Assembly: GCA_018136815.1 (NCBI GenBank)
Contig: CM030936.1
Location: 6,774,034-6,838,033, forward strand
Length of the DNA stretch: 64,000 nt
Direction: 5' to 3'
Source of the DNA: Isochrysis galbana
Lineage: Eukaryota; Haptophyta; Isochrysidales; Isochrysidaceae
The notes under the pieces: model-generated
Database searches by the model: none
Seen by the model: the letters and a program-made list of their open reading frames with translations, nothing else
What the model was told of the DNA's origin: nothing
Position numbers and translations under genes: made by a program
In this document: positions 21,719 to 33,992 of the stretch, piece after piece
How positions within the stretch are numbered: position 1 is the stretch's first letter
Layout: each line of letters opens with the position of its first letter

Positions 21719-22199
21719 TACAGCACTACTTCCGGGGTGCGCCCAAGTCGGAGGAGTTCTATGTTCTATTTCTATTTTAGCCCTTTGAAAGCCCTTTGTT
21801 TGTGAACTCGCATTCCGTCAAAAGAGGGCCAAGTGATACTTTTCTTATCGCTTAGAATGTTATATTAACATTGAGTTGGAAGGCGCGTGCGCAAAGCAAC
21901 TTTTCCCACTCCACTTTTCGGAACACTCCTAACACCTGCAGCTAAATCTTCATCTTCTTCGTCTTTTAATTAATTTTTAACAAAATTTAATGGGTCGCGG
22001 CGCGGCAAAGGAACGGAACTAGCGCTAACTCAAGACAGGACTCCCTGCCGCGGCAAGCGCAAGCACCCTTCCCCCTTATGCCACCCAGCTCTTCACTAGG
22101 TTTCTACCTGCGCTAGCTAGCTGGAGCGCCCCTCCCTCCACACTCAAACAGGCCCCCACGCCAAGATCTTGTTCTGGTCTCGCAGGCAAGGGGGCCTAA
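21719..22199. other. Intergenic: dispersed-repeat pieces
   Basis: Bases 21725-21800 (CAGCAC ... GTGCGCCCAAGTCGGAGGAG ... TTTTAGCCCTTTG) match 49250-49310. Bases 21809-21835 carry TTCCGTCAAAAGAGGGCCA, shared with about 13708. A CATCTTCTTCGTCTTTT word at about 21951 is shared with about 13836. These look like pieces of one more element family. No gene seen. Confidence 0.4.
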
Positions 22200-22404
22200 T
22201 TAATGGGAAGGGAACAGGGCTCGATCGGCCTGTTCCCTGTTTCTGGGGCTGGTGGGGAGGCGAGGGTGGCGGGGCCATGTCGACGTCGGTGTCTGGTGGG
22301 GCAGAGGCCTGCGAGCGCTTGGGCTCCGGCGGCTTGGGGCGGCAGGGGGCTGTGAGAGGGGAGCGGTCGGCGCGCGCTCCATCGCTAAAACTATACATAG
22401 TTTT
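22200..22404 (-). mobile_element. LINE 5' fragment (ORF1 start, minus strand)
   Basis: On the minus strand AAAACTAT-AC-ATAGTTTT precedes ATG at 22382 and MERAPTAPLSQPP. Similarity to ORF1 is lost, with a frame change, by about 22200. The stem is longer and the loop shorter than in the copies at 16713 and 20688, but it still pairs. Confidence 0.65.
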
Positions 22405-23440
22405 ATGAATATTGTTGTATAAATACCTATGGACATTTGATGGCTCCATTCGATTGATGTCCCATGATTGACGGAACGACACCTTACAAAGCTAGGTACC
22501 ATTATCCGTTACTTGGCCCTTGCTTGCTGCCAGAGCCCTAGATTGGCACCCTAGCTTCCTAGCTTGTTTGAATGGAGATAGGGGAATGCAGGCATGCAGG
22601 CTTTTCGCTTTTCCCGTTGTTCGGGCCAGGTGCAGCCTTTGGGTGGTGGCACGGGCCGGGGCTCGCGCGTGCACCTCGGCGGCAGGGGCTTGCCGGCGCG
22701 CGGCCGCTTAGGCGGCTCATCATCTGACATCTGGCATGGCCCGATCGTTGGTCGCGGCGGTGTGGGCGGGAGAGGGGAGCGGCGCGCGCTCACACACAAC
22801 GCACCAACGACGATATGAGTGAGCTGCCGTTGCTCCGTGAGACACGAATTTTACACAAATCGCATGACATCACAACGGCCATACGCATACAATTGCCAAA
22901 TGGAGAGCGGCTCGCCTGAGCCTCATATAGAGTGCGCTATCCTCCAAGCTAATCACCTAGCGGCACTTATTGCCGTGCGGCCTGGCGCCGGCTTGCGGCG
23001 GTAGCGCAACGAATTCGATGCCTACTTCTGCCATTGACGATGGACACACACGCAAGCAAAAAGCACAAGCGGCAATGCATGGACGCATGCATGCAATCGC
23101 GCATGACATTCGCGCAAGACACACTTGGCGCTGTGCTCTCCGCCGCAGCGCCGCTATGCCGACTCGCGCGGCTTTGGCCGCTCGACTCCTTTGTGCGCAG
23201 TTGATCCGCAATCTTCAACCCGGTACCATGACCTCGGCATGGAGCACAACTTGTGCCCCAACCCCCTACCCTCCCCCCGTTCCCACCCCCTACAGTTCTC
23301 TGAGGGTGTCCTGCGCTCGATGAAGACCGGAGACCACGAAAGGCCATGCGCCGGCGCCGCTTGGCGAGCTCGCACACGCGTCGATGCGCCTCCGGGTGCC
23401 CGCCGTGTTAGAGCAGTGCGTCGACCGGGTGCGGACGTCT
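22405..23440. other. Intergenic, downstream of STT3
   Basis: Contains a minus-strand reading stretch (about 22730-22551, MSDDEPPKRPRAGKPLPPR) that could be a gag-like or regulatory fragment, but nothing I can assign. The rest is presumed 3' flank of STT3. Confidence 0.35.
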
Positions 23441-26400
23441 TCAGACTTCGTCCTTGGCCCCTTTCTTGCTCTTCTTGCTCTTCTTGGGGGCGACGTCGTA
23501 GATAGCCCACCGACGCACATGTTCCTCGCCGGCGACAGGCTGTAGGCCACCGCAGAGCTCATCGGCGCAACCGCAGCCCAGCTCAGTTTCGTCGGCACAC
23601 GGGATTAGGCAGCCGGCGTCGTCGATCATCGCAGACTTCTTGGGGAGCGCGCGGAAGGCGAACGCGTGGCCATCTTGGTCGACGCGCGCGAGCGCCACGT
23701 AGCGCATCCCCACTTCGCGCGCGAACTCCGCGCCGGCCTCGGCGCTAGCGCCGAACATGCCACCTTCGTAGATGCGGTCCTGCCCAAGTTCCACTTCAGA
23801 GCCGACGCACCCTACGTATCGCAGCGGCGTCGGCTGCCGCGGGGCGGCGTCAGGACCCCTTCGGCCAGACATGCGCTCGTGGTACTCACGGTCGTACTCC
23901 TCGTCTTCCTTCGTGCGGCCCGTGTTGAAGTCTTCCAACTGGGCGAAATTCTTGCGCCGCGCAATGAGCGGCGCGAGCGCAGGCGGATACTGGCCGGTGC
24001 AGTACCACGAGCCTGGCGCATCGCACAGCCGGTTGGCCGGGTCAGCGACCCACTTTTTGCTCTTGAGGGAAACACGGCGGATTTTGAAGATGCGCACCTT
24101 GCCATACCTGCGGCGGGGCGCAACGGGTGGATACCTCGGCAGCGTGCCAGGCAACGCGAGGGGGGGCGTTTGTGTGGCTAGGTGGGCTCACTTGGAGGTG
24201 AAAACGTGCTGGAAGAGCGACTCGTTTACGGCGATACCGGGACGACCGTACTGCACAAGCTTGTAGAGGAGGCACTGCTCCATCATGGGTGTGGGGACGC
24301 CACCCTGGTAGAAGCCAAACTGTGAGCATGTCGGGTCGCCTGGACAGATGTCGCGGTAAACCTGCAAGTGGGTAGCGGCGCACGCGCGCGTGTGAGCGGC
24401 AATCGGGTGGGTGGGCGGCGGACGGCGGGAAGACGAGGTGGACGTCGCGGCTTGGCTTGGCGCGAGCTGGCGTACTGAATTGCCGATGCGTGCCATGTGA
24501 GGGCTCTTAGCGAGGTCGTCGCCGCCGCCGCCCGCCCAGACGAGCACGTAATCTGCAAGGTGGCGAGCGATCGAGTGCGCCTTTTGTTCCGAGCCCGAAA
24601 GTATGAGACCAAGCGTGGCGATGTGCTCGTGGTTCCACGTGTTGCCGTCGGCGATCGTAGTCCGTTCGCCAATGCCGGTGATCTGGCCGGGGAAAGGAGC
24701 GTAGTGGGTGGCTGAGAAGGGAGAGGTAGGCAGAAGCTTGGGTGTGTCGCGTGCGATGGAGCACAGGCACCTGGTAGCCGTAGTCCCACCAGGCCATCAC
24801 GCGCGCATCCTCTGGCGTGTGGTCGCGCAGCCACCAGTAGGCCTCGCGGTAGTCGTCGACCATCACTTCCTGGCCATTGTACAACTTAGCCTTGAACATG
24901 ATCTGTGGTTGCGAGAGGCCTTCTGACAGCCGGTGCGAATACTCGTAGAATTCTTGACCGTTGGGGATGGCACGGGTCACCAAGTAGATGCCCAGCGCGA
25001 AACGGAGCGCAAGCGACACTGGGTTGTTGTACACCTACACGAGCAGGCGGCACGAGCTGGGCGGCGCGGTCGCGGCGTGCCGCTGGAGGGTGGATGGAGC
25101 TCGCGGCGCAGCGTACCTCGTCGAAGATGCGCGCGCCAATCTTGCCAAGTGCACGCGCATGACGGAGAGCCGCGCTGGCGCCATCAGTTGCGCGCTTCTT
25201 CCCAGCCTCCTTGTCCTTCTTTCGGCGCATCTTGGCCTTGACGCTCTCGTCAGTTGGCGGGTCGTTGCCCTCGGCCGGCTTCTCATCTTCTTCCTCCTCG
25301 TCGCCAATCGGTAGCTCGGGCGGCGGCGGCGGCGGGATGCCAATCGCGGCGCCGGCGGCGCGCTGCGCCACACGAAGCAGGAGTTGGTCAAAGGCGATGC
25401 CGATGGCGGCGCCACCGAGCGCGGAGGCGACGGGCCCGAGGAGGATGATGAGTCGCGCCATCTTGTTTGAAAAGTAGTACGCGACGAGCGCGTACAGCAC
25501 GAGGAAGAGATTGGCGTCAGTGAAGCGAATGAGGGAGAAGAGGAAACCGTAGGGCGCAATGTCGTAGATGTTGTGCAAGTAATGCTGATACGCCTGCTCA
25601 TTGGCCGGTTGGTGCTCAGCGACCGAGTCGACGAGCGGGTTCCCTGTGCGCGTGTGCTTAACAAAGAGCGACCGCACACGCGACGACAGGGGGCCGAAGT
25701 AGCCCGTCGGATACAGGAGTGCCGCGATGAGTACGAGCACACCGGCAGCAGGCGCCGCGACCTTGAGACGGAGTAGCTGCACCTGCAGTGACGGGATGGA
25801 GGCCAGAGTGGAACGAAGCGGTCCAGAGGCAGTGCGAGGTCTATGATGCGGAAGGACGGGCGGAGTTTGGGGCAGAGTTAGGATGCGTCATCCGGCGCGC
25901 CTGCATCCACGAGAGCTTCCTCTTTCGCCGCTGCACCTCCACGTACTCGAGCAATTGAAGCCCGAAGAAGACAAGCATGGGGGCGAGCTGCTCAAGGCTT
26001 TTTAGTGGCGCCATGCCGACGGGCGGCACACGCGTCGCGCCGAAGGTGCCAATCACGTAGAAGAGTGAGTAAGCACGGTGGAGCTTGGAGGTATACCGGC
26101 CGCAGATGACGAGCGCGGCGGCATGCAGCCCAATCATGTTGAGCACGAAGACGAAGCCGCCCCATGCAGAGACCATGTAGATGTACGCGAGGCCGGTAAG
26201 CACGCCCCACCGGACAGCGTCGGCTGTTGCGCGTCCATCCCCGACGCCGCGCTCGGAGCGAAGCGAGCGAACCCAGCAGAAGAAGGTGGTGCACCTGGTG
26301 GTGGGCAAAAGGCGGACGCATGGGCGGGCGCCCTTGGGCGGGCCAGGGCGGCCTGGGGTGCGGGCCGGGCCGGGGGGCTGACGGACATGGCAGTGAGTGC

Positions 26401-27772
26401 GATGCTCTCGTTGTCGAAGCCACCCGCGACCGAGCGCATGATGTGCGCGGGGATGACGGCCATGATGGCCGCTGCGGCGACGCCCGCGCTCCACGTGCCG
26501 GTGCATTCAGCGGTGAGGGCGCCGAGCGCGAGTGTGGCGCTCACGCCGAACCAGGCAGGGACAAGGCAGCAAACGTCATTGAGAGAAAGCGGCGCACGCA
26601 TGAAGAGCGGCAGCAGCTTCCAAATGGCCACCGAGGTGATCTGCATGCCTGGATAGATGGTGGTGCCCACCGGCCGGCCAAGCGGATACCAGACCTGCAA
26701 ACGGGGAGGTGGGCGTGATGGCGAGCCGGCGCGCGGGCCAGCGAGAGGGGCCAGCAGGCGTGCCGGCCCGTCGCGGGCGGAGGGGGTCGCGCGCCTTGTA
26801 GTCAAACCAATGGAAAAACGCGTGCCAGCCGTTTTCAGCGAGGTACTTTGTGGCGCGGAAGTTAAACCAAGGGTCAAATTCGTGGATCACATAGCCTGCG
26901 CGTGGCGGGAGACGAGGACAGCAGCCACGTCATCTGTTGAGCTCTACTAGACCACCCCTTGGACCTGCCCGTCGTTGGCGCTACACTGCGCGATCCTGCC
27001 TTACAACCATGGGTGATCGCCCACTAAGGTGGCTCGCTGCGCCCCGCCTCATTCCTACCCGTCACACCCCAAACGCCACCCTTGCCGCTCCAAACCCCAT
27101 GCTCATTGCATGCGCGCAAAGCTCCAGAGCGCAGCCCCGTATCTTCTCGGTAGACCCGGGGGTCTACTCAGGCCCAACACGCGTCACTGCACTTGCGAGT
27201 TGCGTATAGTCGCGCGCGCTTCTGCCGCCCTCCCCTTCCCCCGTTCCCCGCTCCCCCCCCCCCCCCCCCCCATCTTTCCCCTTTGCACCCAAGGCACCTT
27301 GCCCTCCCTCCATGCCCTCCAACCCATCAAAACCCGCACTCCTCCGCCCCGCAGCATCTGATCTCCCCCGTCTTTCTGTCGCCCCCGTCGACCCCGTCTC
27401 CCCGCTTCCCCCCAGCCATCCTCTCCCCCCTTGCCCCCCGCCCCCCCACCTGTGCCCCCCTCACCCCTTCCTCCCCCACCCCCCTCCTTCCTCCCGGCGC
27501 CATCCAGCCCTACAAAGTCTTGCCCCCTCCCGCCGGAGAGCGGACAAGGGGAGAGGGAGGGGGAGGGGGGACACAAGACAACGGTTCTCCTCTCCATTCC
27601 GCCCCGCAGAACGCCGGGGAGCTCGCAGAAAGCCGTGGGGAAGCCTCTGACCGTAGTTACGGATCGCGTAGAGCCGAATGTCATACGCTGCCCACCCACA
27701 GAGCGCGAGCAGCGAGGCGTAGAGGAGGCCGAGCGCGAACCGGCCGAGCCGGGTTGCAGAGTTGGAACCCAT
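23441..27772 (-). CDS. STT3: STT3, catalytic subunit of oligosaccharyltransferase
   Basis: Transfers the lipid-linked oligosaccharide to Asn in N-x-S/T sequons in the ER membrane. Nine exons on the minus strand: 27772-27652, 26895-26795, 26694-26387, 26294-25901, 25782-25117, 25034-24771, 24682-24476, 24361-24192 and 24107-23441; all phases agree, giving 965 residues. Diagnostic motifs are YVIHEFDPWFNFRATKYL (first acidic metal/substrate motif), VAGGFDNESIAL, SVAEHQP, the WWDYGYQ signature at residues about 612-618 and, split by an intron, ADGNTWNHEHIATLG. The start, MGSNSATRLGRFALGLLYAS, leads straight into the first membrane helix. A 220-residue C-terminal exon (KKWVADPANRLCDAPGSWYC, then GQYPPAL) ends in a Lys-rich tail (KKSKKSKKGAKDEV). 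Introns 2 and 4 use GC donors (AAG|GCGCGC, CAG|GCGCGC). Intron 1 (756 bases) carries a poly-C run. Confidence 0.92.
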
Positions 27773-28154
27773 CCAAGTCCACAACTCGTGGGAAGGGGGG
27801 GAGGGGACGGAGGAGAGGGGGGAGAGGGGGAGAGCCGATGGGGGGGGGGGGAGCGAGAGGAGAGTGGAGGTGGAGAAACGAAGAGCACCAGCGGCATCCC
27901 CTCCGTCTTCTTTCGTGGGTAACACCCGTTTTATTACGTATCGTGAGGTGCGTCTGGACCAGGCCGGCTGCACCATCGGTGTCCTCTTCTTCGCCCTCAC
28001 ACGACGAGTTTATTCTATCACCAAGGGGAAGAACTCTGTGTCGGGGGGGTCCCCCTTGGCGGCGCCCTCTCTCTCCCTCGCTCTCTCTCTCTCCCGCCTC
28101 GCGCGCGCGGCGTCGGCGCTGTCGAGCGCCGGGGGGCCGAGAGAGAGAGAAGGG
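27773..28154. other. Presumed STT3 upstream region and purine-rich flank
   Basis: Between the STT3 start and the minisatellite: a G/A-rich tract (27790-27870) followed by about 280 bases with no recognised gene. The STT3 promoter should lie here, on the minus strand. Confidence 0.35.
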
Positions 28155-29655
28155 GGGGGGGGCAACAAAAAAACTCCGCGGCGGGGGGGGCAGCGAAGAA
28201 GAAAACTCCGCATGGGGGGGGGGGGGGCAAAAAAAAACTCCGCGGCGGGGGGGGCAGCGAAGAAGAAAACTCCGCATGGGGGGGGGGGGGGGCAAAAAAA
28301 AACTCCGCGGCGGGGGGGGCAGCGAAAAAGAAAACTCCGCATGGGGGGGGGGGGGCAAAAAAAAACTCCGCGGCGGGGGGGGCAGCGAAGAAGAAAACTC
28401 CGCAGGGGGGGGGGGAGCAGACAAGAAAACTCCGCGGCGGGGGGGGGCAGCGAAGAAGAAAACTCCGCAGGGGGGGGGGGGGGGCAAAAAAAAACTCCGC
28501 GGCGGGGGGGGGCAGCGAAGAAGAAAACTCCGCAGGGGGGGGGGGGAGCAGACAAGAAAACTCCGCGGCGGGGGGGGCAGCGAAGAAGAAAACTCCGCAG
28601 GGGGGGGGGGGGGGGGCAAAAAAAAACTCCGCGGCGGGGGGGGCAGCGAAGAAGAAAACTCCGCAGGGGGGGGGGGAGCAGACAAGAAAACTCCGCGGCG
28701 GGGGGGGGCAGCGAAGAAGAAAACTCCGCAGGGGGGGGGGGAGCAGACAAGAAAACTCCGCGGCGGGGGGGGGCAGCGAAGAAGAAAACTCCGCAGGGGG
28801 GGGGGGAGCAGACAAGAAAACTCCGCGGCGGGGGGGGGCAGCGAAGAAGAAAACTCCGCATGGGGGGGGGGGGGGGGGCAAAAAAAAAACTCCGCGGCGG
28901 GGGGGGGCAGCGAAGAAGAAAACTCCGCAGGGGGGGGGGGAGTAGACAAGAAAACTCCGCGGCGGGGGGGGGCAGCGAAGAAGAAAACTCCGCAGGGGGG
29001 GGGGGGGGGGCAAAAAAAACTCCGCGGCGGGGGGGGGCAGCGAAGAAGAAAACTCCGCAGGGGGGGGGGGAGCAGACAAGAAAACTCCGCGGCGGGGGGG
29101 GGCAGCGAAGAAGAAAACTCCGCAGGGGGGGGGGGAGCAGACAAGAAAACTCCGCGGCGGGGGGGGGCAGCGAAGAAGAAAACTCCGCAGGGGGGGGGGA
29201 GCAGACAAGAAAACTCCGCGGCGGGGGGGGGCAGCGAAGAAGAAAACTCCGCAGGGGGGGGGGGAGCAGACAAGAAAACTCCGCGGCGGGGGGGGGCAGC
29301 GAAGAAGAAAACTCCGCAGGGGGGGGGGGAGCAGACAAGAAAACTCCGCGGCGGGGGGGGGCAGCGAAGAAGAAAACTCCGCAGGGGGGGGGGGAGCAGA
29401 CAAGAAAACTCCGCGGCGGGGGGGGCAGCGAAGAAGAAAACTCCGCAGGGGGGGGGGGAGCAGACAAGAAAACTCCGCGGCGGGGGGGGGCAGCGAAGAA
29501 GAAAACTCCGCAGGGGGGGGGGGAGCAGACAAGAAAACTCCGCGGCGGGGGGGGGCAGCGAAGAAGAAAACTCCGTAGGGGGGGGGGGAGCAGACAAGAA
29601 AACTCCGCGGCGGGGGGGGGCAGCGAAGAAGAAAACTCCGCAGGGGGGGGGGGGG
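28155..29655. repeat. G-run minisatellite, about 50-60 base unit
   Basis: About 1.5 kb of alternating half-units, GCAGCGAAGAAGAAAACTCC and AGCAGACAAGAAAACTCCGC, each separated by runs of 7-18 Gs. Early units have a CAAAAAAAACTCC half-unit instead. It is open in several frames on both strands only because the unit lacks stops. The dense G runs could form quadruplexes. The last unit abuts the 1.2 kb repeat at 29656. Confidence 0.95.
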
Positions 29656-30868
29656 TTAGGGCGGTCAAACAGGGCTTTTTAAGTACTAATATTGGGGGGG
29701 GTCGACATTTTTGACCGTGAGCGGAAAGCCCCGGCGAAAGCGGCTCGGAGGGTCTCCCCGCCTTCTCAGAATCCTCGTCCGAAAAGACGGTGCGAAGTCC
29801 CGTCGGACCCCCCCCCCCTTGCACACGCTCTGGCAGCTCACACGAGCCGAACTAGACGTCGCTCCCACTGAGAGATGTGTTTCTTGTGTCTAAAAGGTGC
29901 CTACACACTTATTAAATTAGGGGTCCGACGCCCCATATTGCCAATAAAGCAAATTTCAAACCCTGGTGCCCCAGCGATGACGATGACGTCCGCGCATGCA
30001 CATGCGCACCACACACAGCTCGCACACGGCCCATTAGGCTGTCACAGGATGCTCCTTGACTGTCCCGACCCGAGCCCCGCAGGATTCGCCCGGGCTCGCG
30101 ATTGACGAGGAGCTGGAGCACCAGGACGCCATGGCGCTCGATGCTGCTCGCTGGTCGACAAAAGTTTGTTGGCCGCTGGCGGACAGGTGCGCTGCCGATC
30201 GCGCCCGCTCTGGCGCAGGTCGACCAGGCCCGTACCTACAATGCCTCTGCCGCCCCAAACGTCAGGTTCCCGACTCGTCTCTCGACGCTGTGAGGCAGGG
30301 AGAACACCTGCCGCCAATGCTCAACCAGAGCATCTCTCTATGTTTTCGTCGGCTCCTCGGATTTTCACGTGCATCATAGGGCTGGTAGCAATCTAGAAAT
30401 GTAATTTAAGCTAGCCTGCAGCGTGATCGGCGACGGCGCGACGCGCGCGGCCGAACAGTACTGTGGAATTGATAGCTTTTTGTTTGACGTCTAAAGGGAG
30501 AATTTTTCTCCGCACGGAGGGCTCGAAAATTGGGCAGAAGGGCGAATTTCGAGCTCTACACCGCCCGTTCTTTTGGCTACTAGTAGATTCAATATGCAAT
30601 CTAGCCAAGCACCGGCCTGAAAGCTTCAGGCGTGATGGTTGCGATCGATTTTTGTGGGCAATCGTGTCGTGAATCACGATTGAACACCGGCTGCTTTGCG
30701 CTCATCTCGAGCCAACTTTTGGAATTTTTTGTACACACGGATGACCTCCAAGGCCATTCACGTTCGGAGACACACAGGTCGTGCCCGCCAAGCACGGGCC
30801 AGTCAATAGTTCTCCCGTTTTTATAGCACAACATCCCAACATGGAGCACAAAAAGTAGTTTTGTTTTC
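29656..30868 (+). mobile_element. 1.2 kb dispersed repeat, copy A
   Basis: Starts TTAGGGCGGTCAAACAGG, with TTTTTGACCGT about 50 bases later (an inverted repeat of the start), and ends near AAAGTAGTTTTGTTTTC. Nearly the whole length matches 43543-44763 in inverted orientation. No transposase, reverse transcriptase or clear ORF is visible, so it is probably non-autonomous. No target-site duplication could be recognised. Confidence 0.8.
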
Positions 30869-32520
30869 GCATTCTTTACTCAAATTCTAGAAGATTTTTT
30901 TGTACCGGGAGCGTATTTGGAAACGAGGGGTACCAAACGAAGGCATACGACCTCGGGCGGGAATCACATTCCAGGAGCACTCCGGAGTCGAGGGGGCGGA
31001 GGGAGAGGTGGGGTCGACAAAGAGGGAGAGCAGGGGCGCAGGGACAGGGCGCAGGGGCAGGAGGGGTACCTGTGACGCGGCCGAGACTGGGGCCGCCCCC
31101 GCGCCTTCACCCTCCCTCGCCCTCCCACCCCTAGGATTGGGACTCCATCGTGGTGGCCCCGCATCGCGTATTTGGAAACGAGGGGTACCAAATGAAGGCA
31201 AACGACCTCTTCTTCCCTCCCTCCCTCTCTCTCATTCTCCCCTTCATCACCCTTCTCTCTGGCCCCCCTCCCTCCCCCGGAGCCTCCCCCTTCCCCCTCT
31301 CCCCTTCCTCCTCCTCCTCTCTTTCTTTCCACGCACGCGTAAGCGCCCACATATGCTCACGCTCCGCGCATGGTGCATGAGTGCTCGCGTTGCCATTCAA
31401 AAACGGAGACGAAAACTGAAGGGCTTGCAAAAACGGCAAAAACGGCCTGTTTTTCGCCTTCGTAGAAAAACGGTGAATACGTTTCTCCCATCTAGGTGAC
31501 GGATCCGAGGTTACCGCGGGTCATCGGTCATCGAACGTCAATGACCGTAGTCTTCAACATTCGTGTACAAAAAAATTGTTTTTCGCTTTCGAGCTTTTAG
31601 ATTTCAAGCTCCGGGACTATTAGATAGTGACTATACAAGGTGTCTGGGCACACACACAAAATTCAAGATGCTAATATGAGCTAGTTCCAACACTGCGAAG
31701 TCGTTGTCTTTAAAGCTACCGGTAGTCTTCGTTGTTCGTTGCGCCCCTTCTACCGTTTGCCCCTAGTCCTAGCCTAGTTGCTCCATCAGCCTAATATTAG
31801 GTCCTGATATCATGATATAAGGTCCACCACCCCTGATACCTGATATTAGGTCATCCATTTATAAGTATAACTTTCAAAGGAAAAAGAATAGTTCGCACTA
31901 TCCGGCTAGAGTCGGGAGATCGCCTAGTCACGACGACGACATCACATATACTGGCGGCGCCCAGGACAAGGAGAAGGAGGTAGGTAGGGTGAGGAAAGCT
32001 CCCGGGGCCCCCTTTCATAATCACCACCCTAGAAAAACTAGCAGCTAGCAGCCCAGACGCTCAGACACGCAGTGCAGGAAGGAGGTCTCTGTACTAAAAC
32101 TAAATAACATCATTAGCCATTAGATCTCATTACTATTATTACACTACCACATATTATAATATTAGTAACCTGATATGAGGACCTGATATTAGGTCCTGAT
32201 ATGAGGTGTAAGGTCGCCGAGACCTGACGACCTGACACCTGACGGAGCAACTGGGAGTCCTAGTCCCTGGTACAAGCACCGCTCGTCCTGTGTTTCCCTA
32301 GCTAGGTTCCCTAGATGGGAAATACGTATCCACCGTATCTGGCCAGAGGCCAAATACATATGTATTTGGCTGTATTTGTATTTGCAGGCCCCAGCACCGT
32401 CTTTCCCATCTAGGAGGGTAGGTTCGGCGCTCGGCACAGTGAAGGACGGGGCTACAATACCGGTAGGGGAGGGGGGCTCGGGCTCTACTACTACTAACTA
32501 CTACTACTAGCGGCTGGTTG
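30869..32520. other. Intergenic: GGTACC repeats, AT-rich palindromic words
   Basis: Bases 30911-30952 and 31166-31208 are two copies of a 43-base word (GCGTATTTGG ... GGGGTACCAAA ... ACGACCT), found a third time at 38578. Bases 31795-31860 and 32168-32210 are full of CCTGATATTAGGTCCTGATA-type half-sites. A CT-rich 31200-31330 tract lies between. No gene is supported. Confidence 0.5.
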
Positions 32521-32629
32521 GGGGAGCGGCGGCGGCGGGGGGGGGGCGATCGCCGAGACGGGGGGGAGCGAAGGAGAGAGAGAGAGAAGGGAGAGAGAAG
32601 GGGGGGAGGGAGAGAGAGAGTGGCCCTTT

Positions 32630-32700
<71 letters not shown>

Positions 32701-33010
32701 CTCTTCTTCCACCCCCCAGAGACCCCCTTCCCTTTCCCCCCCCCCCCCCACACCACACAGTACTCGACACTCTCTCTCCCTTCCCTCTCTCTCCTCTCTC
32801 TCCTCTCTCTCTCCTCTCTCTCCTCTCTCTCCTCTCTCTCTCCTCTCTCTCCTCTCTCTCTCTCTCTCTCCTCTCTCTCCTCTCTCTCCTCTCTCTCCTC
32901 TCTCTCCTCTCTCTCCTCTCTCTCCTCTCTCTCTCCTCTCTCTCCTCTCTCTCCTCTCTCTCCTCTCTCTCCTCTCTCTCCTCTCTCTCTCTCTCTCTCT
33001 CCTCTCTCTC

Positions 33011-33050
<40 letters not shown>

Positions 33051-33055
33051 CTCTC

Positions 33056-33089
<34 letters not shown>

Positions 33090-33928
33090 CTCTCTCTCCT
33101 CTCTCTCCTCTCTCTCTCTCTCTCTCCTCTCTCTCCTCTCGCGCCGCGCTCCTCCTGGCGGTGGGGGGGCGGGGCGGCTGGGAGAGGAGAGAGAGAGAAG
33201 GGCCTCTTCCTCCGCCGAGACCTCGGGAGAGTTGGTGCAATAACTAACGTCTCCACGCGCTGTTCCTTTGTTATTCTCTGGCCAGGAACCTCTCCACCCG
33301 TTTCTTCTCGGGAGAGGATCGAGCTCCTCTTCTCTCTCTCTCTCTCTCTCGCCCCCCCCCACTCAAGGCCTTCCACGCCAGCACACCCGCACACCCTCTA
33401 CTCTCACCTACTCTCTCCGCATCTTTTTGCTCTTCTCCCCCCTCTCCCGTCTCACTCTCTCTCTCCGCCTCTCTAAAGATCCCTAGTAGTAGTAATAAAG
33501 CTTCTCCCCCACTTCCGCCCGCCCCCCTCCACCCCTCTCTCTCTTTCTTCTCTATCCCCTCTCGAATACTAATCCCTCCCTCTCCCTCTCTCTCTCCTCT
33601 CGTCTCCTCCTCTCCCCCCCCCTCTCTCTCTCCCTCCCTCTCTCTCCCGCTGCTTCTTCTCTCTCTCTCTCTCTCTCTCTCTCCTTGTATCCCTCTCTCT
33701 CTCCTCTCCAGAGACGCCAAACCGCCCTTCGCCACCCGCTGCGGCACCATCATAACCACGTAAACACGCCGTCCTACTCGTTTAAACATACTCTCCTCAG
33801 GGCCGCAGCATCTGTTCTCAGAAGCTGTCCGAATCTCGTTCTTCTTTGAGACCCATCCCCAATTATTAATGTCTTCGCAGATGCATCCCACGGTCGGTGC
33901 GTGTGGCGCCTCCCTCTCTCTCTCTTCT

Positions 33929-33974
<46 letters not shown>

Positions 33975-33985
33975 ACTCTCCTCCC
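32521..33985. repeat. CT-rich microsatellite tract upstream of clpP
   Basis: TC dinucleotides (32631-32700), a long run of TCTCTCTCC nonamer-like units (32770-33140), then shorter TC tracts at 33330-33350, 33655-33685 and 33905-33975 up to the clpP start. Arg/Glu- or Ser/Leu-repeat frames across it are artefacts. It could act as a polypyrimidine promoter element. Confidence 0.85.
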
Positions 33986-33992
33986 GCTCTCG

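Noticed and set aside
28155-29655. Possible CRISPR-like array (regular repeats)
   Set aside because: There are no unique spacers, units differ mainly in G-run length, and the context is eukaryotic.
27193-29824. Several 500-830 codon ORFs on both strands
   Set aside because: They all follow the G-run minisatellite and are open in many frames; the unit, not selection, explains this.
29656-30868. Coding ORFs of 60-107 codons inside the 1.2 kb repeat
   Set aside because: No family resemblance in either copy, and frames are not consistently kept between copies A and B.
32298-33394. Arg/Glu and Ser/Leu repeat ORFs of 240-354 codons
   Set aside because: Translations of CT microsatellites in three frames; no unique flanking domain.
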